This document shows, one piece after another, positions 8,122 through 14,811 of a stretch of DNA of 18,594 nt. The number at the start of each line of letters is the position of its first letter. Within the stretch, counting starts at the first letter, position 1. The translations under genes and the position numbers were made by a program. Below the pieces are notes generated by a model that made no database searches, was not told where the DNA came from, and saw nothing but the letters and a program-made list of their open reading frames with translations. The DNA is from Spirochaetia bacterium (GTDB lineage Bacteria; Spirochaetota; Spirochaetia; Treponematales; Treponemataceae). The stretch covers positions 1 through 18,594 of the forward strand of contig CAAGIZ010000012.1 in NCBI GenBank assembly GCA_900770075.1. The letters run 5' to 3'.

Positions 8122-9678
8122 ATGGAATTGGTTTGTCCTGCAGGAAATATCGAAAAACTGTCTTATGCCTACAATTACGGGGCAGATACAGCGTACATAG
8201 GGCTTAAAAAATTTTCCCTTCGGGTTAAGGCAGACAATTTTTACGAAGACGAATACAATCGAGTTGTGGAATTAAAAAAGCGCTTTCCGGGAAAAAGACT
8301 TTTCTGTGCCCTGAACATAGCCTTCCATAATCAGGACATAAAGGCTTTTATGGACAATCTGGACTATTTTAAGCAGTACCCGATAGACGCCTTTATCCTT
8401 CAGGATTTGGGCATGGTAGAGATTCTTCAGAAAAACTTTCCCAATGCCCACCTGCACCTGTCCACTCAGGCAAGCTGCATGAACAAAGAAGCCGTAAAAA
8501 TGTACGGAAAACTGGGCTTTAAGCGGGTAGTGCTGGGGCGCGAAACCAGCCTGAAAGAAATTCGGGAGATAAAGGACGCAAACCCGGATATTGAACTGGA
8601 ATGTTTTGCCCACGGTGCCATGTGCATTGCCTATTCCGGCCGCTGCCTTATGAGTGCCTACCTTACAGGCCGCAGCGCACAGTCCGGCTTTTGTACCCAG
8701 TCCTGCCGCTGGGATTTTGACGTCGGCTTTAAAAATCCGCAGTTTACGCTGGAAGACGGAAAAAAAGTAAACCTTCTGGAAAGCGTTTCTTCCCTGACGG
8801 ATTCGAAAAATCCCGGAGAACCTCTCACTCAGGCTCAGGCAAAGGCTCTGGCACAGAGCGGAAGCCTTTTAATTCAGGAAAACAAGCGGCCGGGTGAATA
8901 CTTTCCTGTCTTTGAAGGAGACAACTTTACAGCAGTGCTTTCTTCAAAAGACCTGTGCATGATTGACCACCTTGCAGATATGAAGGCTGCCGGGGTGGAT
9001 GCCATAAAAATTGAAGGGCGGATGAAGTCCATCTACTACGTTTCCATGGTAACCCGTGCCTACCGCAAGGCTCTGGATGCCCTTGAAGGAAAAATTTCTG
9101 CGGAGGAAGCGGCTCCTTTTATTGCCAGCCTAAAAGAAGTTCCCCACAGGGAAAGCACCACCGGTTTTTACTACAGCCGCGCCCATGCCGACGAAACCAC
9201 TGTAGGTGCCAGCGACAGCCCTTACGACATGGCAGGCTCCGTACAGTCAGAGATTACCGGGGAAGAACTGGAAAAAGTTTTTAAAAACGGAGAAGTGCTG
9301 GAGCAGACCCGGAAGGAAGAACTGGAACAGATGGATCCGAGAATGAAGGCGGCGGTAGAAAAAGACCTGAAAGACCACCCGGAAAAGCAGGTTAGGGCAG
9401 CAAAGAAATTAAGCGGTTACAGGCTCTATCTTTATGAGTCCCTTAAAAAAACAGATGCCGGCACGGAACTGGAACTGGTAAGCCCGGACGTGCTTTCTGA
9501 AAAACTGACAGGAAATGACTATCTGTTTGTAAACCCGAAAAACGGAACCCTTCTCGACTGGGTAAATCCAGACCACGACTGCGCAATTTACACAAAGAAA
9601 GAAATTCTGCCGGGAACCATAATCCGCACAAAAAATCCCGACTATGTGGAAGGGCAGGTGCGCTTTACGGGGCGGTAG
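8122..9678 (+). CDS. U32-family protein (TrhP/RlhA-type RNA hydroxylation or collagenase-like U32)
   Basis: This 518-residue protein belongs to peptidase family U32. It has the N-terminal ELVCPAGNIEKL start, the family signature around ECFAHGAMCIAYSGRCLMS (160-178) and the downstream KRPGEYFPV, SSKDLC and IKIEGRMKS blocks. Cysteines at 168, 175, 191/195 and 279 match the set that binds an Fe-S cluster in the E. coli members TrhP and RlhA. Those members hydroxylate tRNA U34 and 23S rRNA C2501 using prephenate-derived chemistry. About 45 extra residues lie between the last signature Cys (195) and KRPGEY (255), where relatives known to me are more compact. AAGGAAGG is a strong ribosome site. The gene follows the hydrolase-fold gene by 13 bases. 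Family membership is certain; which RNA, if any, it modifies cannot be told from sequence alone. Confidence 0.88.
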   Translation: MELVCPAGNIEKLSYAYNYGADTAYIGLKKFSLRVKADNFYEDEYNRVVELKKRFPGKRLFCALNIAFHNQDIKAFMDNLDYFKQYPIDAFILQDLGMVEILQKNFPNAHLHLSTQASCMNKEAVKMYGKLGFKRVVLGRETSLKEIREIKDANPDIELECFAHGAMCIAYSGRCLMSAYLTGRSAQSGFCTQSCRWDFDVGFKNPQFTLEDGKKVNLLESVSSLTDSKNPGEPLTQAQAKALAQSGSLLIQENKRPGEYFPVFEGDNFTAVLSSKDLCMIDHLADMKAAGVDAIKIEGRMKSIYYVSMVTRAYRKALDALEGKISAEEAAPFIASLKEVPHRESTTGFYYSRAHADETTVGASDSPYDMAGSVQSEITGEELEKVFKNGEVLEQTRKEELEQMDPRMKAAVEKDLKDHPEKQVRAAKKLSGYRLYLYESLKKTDAGTELELVSPDVLSEKLTGNDYLFVNPKNGTLLDWVNPDHDCAIYTKKEILPGTIIRTKNPDYVEGQVRFTGR

Positions 9679-9711
9679 GAACAAGGAGAATTCAAACTTT
9701 CCCCATGAGCC

Positions 9712-9756
9712 AGCACCTGGTAAAAAATCGACAAAGACGAGTTTTTACCAGGTGCT
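9712..9756. terminator. Hairpin between convergent genes (copy 2 of the hairpin family)
   Basis: A perfect outer stem of AGCACCTGGT plus five A-T pairs encloses the same conserved centre as the 6122 element, in the opposite orientation. It lies 33 bases after the U32 stop and directly abuts the relA stop codon at 9757-9759. This fits a bidirectional terminator. Confidence 0.7.
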
Positions 9757-11607
9757 CTAGTGCTTTTGCGTCTTTTTGTCAGCAGTTTCCCGGAGAATCC
9801 AGGAAACTTCTACCATCCTGTGCTCGATGTTTTCGATTCTCTGGAAGGTTAGACAGTCTGCCCTGTGTACCATTATTCCGTTGTGGGTGCTTGAGTAGCC
9901 TACGATTACGTCTCCCGGTTTAGGGCGGCAGCAGCCTGCCAGTTTGTAGATTACGTTTTTCATTCCTTCGACTTTTATGCCGCCGGTGTACCGCTCTTCC
10001 GTCTTTTTTTCCTGAGCCAGTTCCGGGTTTGCAGAACGCTTTTTGCGCTTTTCTTCCTGAATGACCCTTGCCCTGTCGTTGTGGGCTGCCAGGTCTGCTG
10101 CCCGCTGGGCTTCTGCTGCCCGGTCGATAAAGTCCGGGTCGTTTGCAACAAGCCAGCTGTGAATCCGGGAGCGGGCTTTTGAGGTGTGCACCGATTTAAG
10201 CTGGTTTTCGGTTGGATGAGCCTGAGGATTTGTGATTACTTCTATAATTTGGGTGTTTTTTAGGGGCTGGGTGAGAGGGATTATCTTTCCGTCTGCCTTT
10301 GCACCTACGATTTTTTCTCCGACTTTTGAGTGCACGTGGTAGGCAAAGTCTATGGCGTTGCTGCCTGCCGGAAGGTGAACCACATCGCCTTTTGGAGTAA
10401 AGACGAAGATTTCGTCGGAGAGCAGTTCTCCCTTAAGCTCGGCAAAGAAACTTTCGTCGGAGAGCTTTTCGTTTTTGAGGTTCTGCAGCTGGTTAAAGAT
10501 GCTCAGATTGCTTACGTCCACCTTGTCGTGGTTTGTGCCTTTTTTGTAGAGCCAGTGGCTTGCAACGCCGTGTTCCGCCTGTTCGTGCATCTCTTTTGTG
10601 CGGATTTGAATTTCCAGAGGGCGGCCTTCGCAGATGACTGTGGTGTGCAGGGACTGGTAGCCGTTTGCCTTTGGCATGGCGATGTAATCCTTGAACCGGC
10701 CTTCCATAGGCTTCCACAGGCTGTGGACAATTCCAATCAGGGTGTAGCACTGGGCGTTTGTCTGGCAGATTACCCGGAGGGCAAGCAGGTCGTAAAGCTG
10801 GCTTGCGGGAATGTTGCGCTTCTGCATCTTTTTGTATATTGAATAGAAGTGCTTTGCCCTGCTGGAAACCGTTACCGTTATGCCTGCCTTTTCTGAAGCC
10901 TTGTATATAGACTGAACCGCCTTGTCCAGATAGGTGGATCGTTCCCCCTGTTTCTGGTTTACGATAGCCTTTATCTGCTGGAACACGTCGGGATTTGAAT
11001 ACTTGAGGCTTAAATCTTCAAGTTCATTTTTTATGGTCTGCATACCAAGCCTGTCTGCAAGAGGTGCCCAGATGTCTATTACTTCTGCTGCAACCAGCCT
11101 TTGCTTTTTTTCTTCTATAGATTTGAGGTTTCGCATGCGGTCGAGCCGGTCTGCCAGTTTGATGAGGATTACCCGAACGTCGTCAATCATGGCAAAGAGC
11201 ATCTTTCTGATGTTGTCTGCCTGCTGGATTGAGGTTGCGTTTATCTTCATCCCGGTGATTCGGGAGGTGTCGTAGACTATGCGGGTTATGACTGCGCCGA
11301 AACGGTCTTCTATTTCTTTTTGGGAGATGCCTTCTATTTCGAAGATTGAATGGAGAAGTCCGCAGACAATACATTCACCGTCCATTTTTGATTCTGCCAG
11401 GATTGCTGCTACCCGCATCGGATGCAGGTGGTAGGGCTTTCCGCAGGTTCTTGTAAGACCGGCTGTTTTTTCGCAAAGAAAGTTCCAGGCATCGGAAAAA
11501 CGGTCTTTTTCCGGCTGGGTGTAATTTTCGCCGAAGGTGGCAAAAAACTGCGCCAGAAGAGAATCTTTGTTGAACTCTGTAGTGTTTGTGATTATGTCAA
11601 ATCCCAT
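9757..11607 (-). CDS. relA: RelA/SpoT-family (p)ppGpp synthetase with degenerate hydrolase site and no ACT domain
   Basis: The 616-residue protein shows HD, synthetase, TGS and zinc-finger domains in order. The synthetase looks intact: SRAKHFYSIYKKM, YDLLALRVI, RFKDYIAMPKANGYQSLHTT and EIQIRTKEMHEQAEHG, with the RxKD motif of bifunctional Rel enzymes. The HD hydrolase is altered: the usual HDxxED reads HSIFEI (86-91), replacing a metal-binding Asp by Ser and the following Asp by Ile, and DRLHNMR reads DRLDRMR. The TGS domain (IFVFTPKGDVVHLPAGS) and a Cys-Cys/His/Cys zinc finger (559, 560, 581, 585) are present. The chain stops right after it, so the ACT/RRM domain is missing; family members usually exceed 700 residues. 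An upstream in-frame TTG at 11625 is possible but its AAGGGG is only 3 bases away. I prefer the ATG, which lies 6 bases after an extended -10. Confidence 0.9.
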   Translation of the reverse strand: MGFDIITNTTEFNKDSLLAQFFATFGENYTQPEKDRFSDAWNFLCEKTAGLTRTCGKPYHLHPMRVAAILAESKMDGECIVCGLLHSIFEIEGISQKEIEDRFGAVITRIVYDTSRITGMKINATSIQQADNIRKMLFAMIDDVRVILIKLADRLDRMRNLKSIEEKKQRLVAAEVIDIWAPLADRLGMQTIKNELEDLSLKYSNPDVFQQIKAIVNQKQGERSTYLDKAVQSIYKASEKAGITVTVSSRAKHFYSIYKKMQKRNIPASQLYDLLALRVICQTNAQCYTLIGIVHSLWKPMEGRFKDYIAMPKANGYQSLHTTVICEGRPLEIQIRTKEMHEQAEHGVASHWLYKKGTNHDKVDVSNLSIFNQLQNLKNEKLSDESFFAELKGELLSDEIFVFTPKGDVVHLPAGSNAIDFAYHVHSKVGEKIVGAKADGKIIPLTQPLKNTQIIEVITNPQAHPTENQLKSVHTSKARSRIHSWLVANDPDFIDRAAEAQRAADLAAHNDRARVIQEEKRKKRSANPELAQEKKTEERYTGGIKVEGMKNVIYKLAGCCRPKPGDVIVGYSSTHNGIMVHRADCLTFQRIENIEHRMVEVSWILRETADKKTQKH

Positions 11608-11613
11608 AGGTAA

Positions 11614-11642
11614 AATATAGCACAATTGCCCCTTTGTATGAA
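11614..11642 (-). promoter_or_regulatory. Promoter of relA
   Basis: On the minus strand TTCATA, a 17-base spacer and TATATT (preceded by TGC, an extended -10) lead straight to the ATG 6 bases on. The -35 matches 4/6 and the -10 5/6. If used, the transcript would be leaderless. Confidence 0.5.
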
Positions 11643-11731
11643 TTGAACTTTGTTTTTTTTTATAAGTATTTTCTTATTTTTTTCTAATCCTGCATTTAAT
11701 GAAAAAAAAATATTAAAAAAATATTATAATG

Positions 11732-12050
11732 GTGCATCTTGAAAAAATCGTCTTCGTCGATTTTTTCAAGATGCTGGCGAGTTTTAAGCCGCTAAGATAT
11801 CGCGGCTTAAAACATCGCATTTTAAGGAAACTCCAAAAACTGAAGTTTTTAGAGTTTTCTGATTTGTGCATCTTGAAAAAATCGTCTTCACGATTTTTTC
11901 AAGATGCTGGCGAGTTCTAAGTCGCTAAGATATCGCGACTTAGAACATCGCATTTTAAGGTTGCCTCTAAAAACTGAAGTTTTTAGAGGCTCCTGATTTG
12001 TGCATCTTGAAAAATCGTCTCGCCGATTTTTTTTCCAAGATGCTGGTGAG
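11732..12050. repeat. 134-bp tandem repeat array with three hairpins per unit (2.4 copies)
   Basis: Units start at 11732, 11866 and 12000, an exact 134-base period; the third breaks off near 12050. Each full unit has three hairpins. H1 is GCATCTTG-A/T-rich arms (11734-11774, 11868-11907, 12002-12043). H2 is a 12-bp stem around TAAGATATC (11781-11813, 11914-11946). H3 is a stem capped by TGAA (11828-11857, 11963-11990). Differences between units 1 and 2 in H2 and H3 are mostly compensatory. H1 belongs to the same family as the hairpins at 6122 and 9712. A TATAAT at 11725-11730 just precedes unit 1 but has no good -35. The array separates divergent relA from the efflux operon and contains no convincing gene. 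Confidence 0.9.
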
Positions 12051-12060
12051 ATGACAGTGC

Positions 12061-12310
12061 GGACAAGGGGCTGGAGCACCGCCGGAGGCGTTCGGCAAAG
12101 AGGATGTCCAAAAAAATGAACTGATATGGTTATTCAGGCAGACTGAAACTTGTTAAGGTGCAATGACCATATTAAGCTAAGGTCTTGGACAGCCTCTTTG
12201 ACGAATGTAGCGCGTAAGACGCGGAAGTGCGGAAGACCCGGTGGGGCTGTCCTTTTGGACTGCCCCATGGCCCCAAAAAAAACTGGCTGTAATTTATGGG
12301 AATGATTTTT
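12061..12310. other. Gene-free region with nested inverted repeats (possible structured RNA)
   Basis: CAAAGAGGATGTCCA (12096-12110) pairs with TGGACAGCCTCTTTG (12186-12200) with one mismatch. Inside it ATATGGTTAT (12124-12133) pairs with ATGACCATAT (12163-12172) with one G-T. That stem encloses two small hairpins, TCAG/CTGA (12134-12146) and ACTT/AGGT (12148-12159). Farther on are CGCG-TAAGA-CGCG (12211-12223) and GGGGC-T-GTCC-TTTT-GGAC-T-GCCCC (12243-12266). No T-run follows the last, so it is not a standard terminator. No coding potential and no clear promoter for the following operon were found. Confidence 0.5.
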
Positions 12311-13639
12311 ATGGATAAATCGGTTTTTAAGGCTGCTTTTGCGGCTGTGGTTCTGGCTGTGCCTTTTTTTGCTGGCGCGGAGTCAAAAAAATACATTCTT
12401 TCGGCGGATGAGGCGGTGGAAATTGCCCTGAAGAACAATGTTTCAGTAAAGGAGAATGAAATTTCCCTTGCTGCGGCACTAAGGGCGAAAAATCACAGCT
12501 GGAATTCGGTAAGTCCCAGTCTTTCTGCCGGGGCTTCTGCTGCTATTCCGATGGATGCCCTTTGCGGGGGGGAGCAGAGTTCTGACTATGGGGCGGCTTT
12601 TGGTGTTTCGGCTGCCCTTTCTGTGAATTTGTCGGCCGGACTTTACACTTCCATTCAGGAGGCGAAAATTTCTTATGAGCAGAGCAAAATTTCTTTTGAC
12701 GAGGCTCTGCGGAAGATTGAACTTTCTGTGCGGAAGGCTTACTACGAACTGATTTATGCCAGGGAAAACATTGAACTGCAGGAGGAAAACCTTAAAATTG
12801 CAAAGACCCAGTACGAAAATAACCTGACAAAGTATAATTCCGGCCGTCTGAGCGAGGTGGATGCCCTGAGTGCGGAGGTGAACTACAAGTCTAAAATTCC
12901 TGTGCTGGAAAATGCCCGGACTACTTACACCAATGCCATGGACAGTTTTAAGCAGGTTTTGGGGCTGATGATTGATGACGAGGTTGAGCTGTCCGGTTCT
13001 CTTGAGGATTTTCTTTTTCTGGAGGAGGTTAAGGTTGAGCCGGAAAATTTGCAGTCGTCTACCGTGCGGCAGCTGGAAATTAAACTGGAAGAGGCTAAAA
13101 ATTCTGTCCTTGAAAAAAGATTTTCTGCCTTTGCGCCAAGCCTGAGTGCCTCTTTTAAGTGGGAGGACGGGAAATGGTATGCCGCTTACGACGGCTCTGC
13201 CCCTGATCCGAAAAAGGCTGCGTCCTTGACGTTGAGCGCATCCATTCCTCTAGACGGAATTTTGCCCTGGTCTTCTAAAAACGATGCCATTGACAGTGCT
13301 CTGGATTCGGTAAAAAAAGCGGAACTGGATCTGGACGATGGACGGAAGACTTTTTTGAGGACTGTGAATTCTTATCTGCGGTCGATTGCTCAGAGTCAGG
13401 AAGCGGTGCGGTACAAGCAGGCCAACGTGGAACTTGCCAGAAGGACTTACGAGATGACTTTTGAGTCTTACAACCGGGGAACCAAAGACCTTCTGACCCT
13501 GCAGAGTGCCAACAATACGCTTCTTTCGGCGCAGGTTACTTTGAACAGCGAGATTTTAACCCTTGCTGAGAACATTCTTTCGTTTGAACAGGCGGCGGGG
13601 CTTGAATTCGGCAGCCTTATGAGCGGAACCGGAAATTGA
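12311..13639 (+). CDS. TolC-family outer-membrane efflux channel (BesC-like)
   Basis: This 442-residue protein begins with a clean signal peptide (MDKSVFK, a hydrophobic core, then AGA before Glu24) and continues as two outer-membrane-efflux-protein repeats. Long amphipathic helices typical of the periplasmic barrel are obvious (about 120-200 and 330-400; for example AYYELIYARENIELQEENLK and the related YKQANVELARRTYEMTFESY). It would form the trimeric exit duct for the adaptor and RND pump encoded next. I chose the ATG at 12311 because it gives the natural signal peptide and has GGGA about 9 bases upstream; in-frame ATGs at 12296 and 12302 have no ribosome site. It is the first gene of the operon, 25 bases before the adaptor. 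No clear promoter is visible in the unusual repeat region upstream. Confidence 0.9.
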   Translation: MDKSVFKAAFAAVVLAVPFFAGAESKKYILSADEAVEIALKNNVSVKENEISLAAALRAKNHSWNSVSPSLSAGASAAIPMDALCGGEQSSDYGAAFGVSAALSVNLSAGLYTSIQEAKISYEQSKISFDEALRKIELSVRKAYYELIYARENIELQEENLKIAKTQYENNLTKYNSGRLSEVDALSAEVNYKSKIPVLENARTTYTNAMDSFKQVLGLMIDDEVELSGSLEDFLFLEEVKVEPENLQSSTVRQLEIKLEEAKNSVLEKRFSAFAPSLSASFKWEDGKWYAAYDGSAPDPKKAASLTLSASIPLDGILPWSSKNDAIDSALDSVKKAELDLDDGRKTFLRTVNSYLRSIAQSQEAVRYKQANVELARRTYEMTFESYNRGTKDLLTLQSANNTLLSAQVTLNSEILTLAENILSFEQAAGLEFGSLMSGTGN

Positions 13640-13654
13640 AAAACTGCTTTTTAT

Positions 13655-13659
13655 GGAGG
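13655..13659 (+). promoter_or_regulatory. Ribosome-binding site that fixes the adaptor start
   Basis: GGAGG lies 5 bases before the ATG at 13665. The in-frame ATG at 13653 overlaps this site and has none of its own, so translation should begin at 13665. Confidence 0.75.
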
Positions 13660-13664
13660 CGATT

Positions 13665-14786
13665 ATGTTTAGCGGAAAGATAAAGAATTCCTGGATTGTG
13701 GGGGCCTGTGCCCTTCTGGCTGTAGCCGGTACGGCTTTTTTTGCAAAATTCGGCGGAAATGCCGGTGGCGGTAAACCCAGAGGAGCTGGTGCCGGGAGCG
13801 GCGGGCGTAGCGGAAGCGGGGCAACTGTTTCCGTAAAGACGGAACCTGCGGAAATAAAAACCCTTCACGGCTACGTGAATACCAACGGCGAGGTGGAAAG
13901 TCAGAATTCCGTGTCGGTTTTTCCCGATATGAGCGGAAAGGTGATTTCTACTTCCGTCATGCTGGGTTCGCAGGTTAAGAAAAACGAAATAATCGCCTAT
14001 GTAGACCCCAGCGAACCCGGAACAAACTACCGTTCAAGCCCGGTCTATGCGCCTATTTCCGGCAGTATAATTTCGACCCCTTTAAAAAACGGCACAAAGG
14101 TAACTACTTCTACTGCAATCGCAATCATCGGCGACATAAACAACCTGCAGGTTTCTGCCAATGTGCCTGAACGCTACGTTGCGGTTTTAAAGCCGGGGCT
14201 TAAGGCGGAGGTTTTTCTGGAAGCCTACCCGGATGCGGTGTTTTATGCCACTGTAAGCCGGGTAAGCCCCATTGTGGACTCTGCCAGCCGGACTAAGCAG
14301 GTTATCCTGACCTTCGACAGCAGGGATTCCCGGATAAATGCCGGTATGTTTGCAAAGGTTAAGCTTTATACGGAAGACTATTCGGGTCTTCCCGTTACTC
14401 AGACTAATGCCCTAGTCCAGAACGGAGATGATTTTTTTGTCTATGTTGCAAGGGAGGACAGCACCGTTTCTAAAATTCAGGTAAAAAAAGGCAACGAGGT
14501 GGACGGGCTTGTTCAGATTGCCGAAGGTTTGAGCGGAGGAGAGCGGGTCGTGGTTCAGGGAATGGCTTCTCTGGGGGACGGATCAAGAATTCAGGATATT
14601 TCTGCTAAAACTGCGGAAGGCAAGGTTTCTGACGGCAAGACCGTTGAAGGCAAGGTTTCTGACGGCAAGACCGTTGAAGGCAAGGTTTCTGACGGCAAGG
14701 TTTCTGACGGCAAAACTCCCGGAAAAAGTGGCGGTGAGGGGAACGGCGGCGGGACAAATCCCGGCGAACGCAGCAAAGGCGAATAA
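13665..14786 (+). CDS. RND periplasmic adaptor (membrane-fusion protein) without alpha-hairpin, BesA-like
   Basis: The 373-residue protein has an N-terminal membrane anchor (about 9-28, preceded by Lys) and a Gly/Ser-rich linker (30-52). The first lipoyl half follows (81-114, SGKVISTSVMLGSQVKKNEI), then the second (126-157, SPVYAPISGSIISTP), a beta-barrel domain (160-235) and a membrane-proximal domain. The two lipoyl halves are joined by only about a dozen residues, so the long coiled-coil hairpin that contacts TolC in AcrA-type adaptors is absent. The same absence was reported for Borrelia BesA. The adaptor should bridge the channel and the RND pump in the periplasm. Its C-terminal tail (318-350) is a repetitive EGKVSDGKTV sequence encoded by 30-base repeats, followed by a Gly/Lys-rich end. 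The second gene of the operon; the RND gene starts 25 bases after its stop. Confidence 0.88.
   Translation: MFSGKIKNSWIVGACALLAVAGTAFFAKFGGNAGGGKPRGAGAGSGGRSGSGATVSVKTEPAEIKTLHGYVNTNGEVESQNSVSVFPDMSGKVISTSVMLGSQVKKNEIIAYVDPSEPGTNYRSSPVYAPISGSIISTPLKNGTKVTTSTAIAIIGDINNLQVSANVPERYVAVLKPGLKAEVFLEAYPDAVFYATVSRVSPIVDSASRTKQVILTFDSRDSRINAGMFAKVKLYTEDYSGLPVTQTNALVQNGDDFFVYVAREDSTVSKIQVKKGNEVDGLVQIAEGLSGGERVVVQGMASLGDGSRIQDISAKTAEGKVSDGKTVEGKVSDGKTVEGKVSDGKVSDGKTPGKSGGEGNGGGTNPGERSKGE
14616..14714 (+). repeat. In-frame 30-bp tandem repeats in the adaptor tail
   Basis: A 30-base unit encoding EGKVSDGKTV starts at 14616 and 14646, with a 24-base partial copy at 14676 and then an extra 15-base VSDGK copy. 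The copies are nearly identical at the DNA level, so copy number could change by slippage without breaking the frame. Confidence 0.9.
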
Positions 14787-14796
14787 AAACTGAGCA

Positions 14797-14803
14797 GAAG
14801 GTG
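14797..14803 (+). promoter_or_regulatory. Ribosome-binding site that fixes the RND start
   Basis: GAAGGTG lies 8 bases before the ATG at 14812. An in-frame TTG at 14806 is only 2 bases away, too close, so the ATG is preferred. Confidence 0.65.
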
Positions 14804-14811
14804 AATTGAAT

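Noticed and set aside
10330..10842. Plus-strand frame of 170 codons inside relA
   Set aside because: It is antisense to the conserved synthetase/TGS region of relA, so it is a shadow of that gene.
11729..11920. Small plus-strand frame inside the 134-bp repeats
   Set aside because: It is made entirely of hairpin repeat sequence, and the same DNA in unit 2 is read in another frame. Compensatory changes favour structure, not coding.
11732..12050. CRISPR array
   Set aside because: The 134-base unit is continuous, with no short repeat/spacer alternation and no cas gene; the same applies to the 104-bp array at the right edge.
12096..12200. Integron attC site or a known RNA (RNase P, tmRNA, SRP, 6S)
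   Set aside because: The nested stems recall attC, but no GTTRRRY/RYYYAAC core pair is present, and I could not find the conserved core sequences of these RNAs.
12243..12266. Hairpin as terminator upstream of the efflux operon
   Set aside because: The stem is good, but no T-run follows on the plus strand and nothing upstream needs terminating.
12172..12438. Minus-strand frame overlapping the tolC-like signal peptide
   Set aside because: It is opposite a confident gene start and the nested repeats, and it has no domain.
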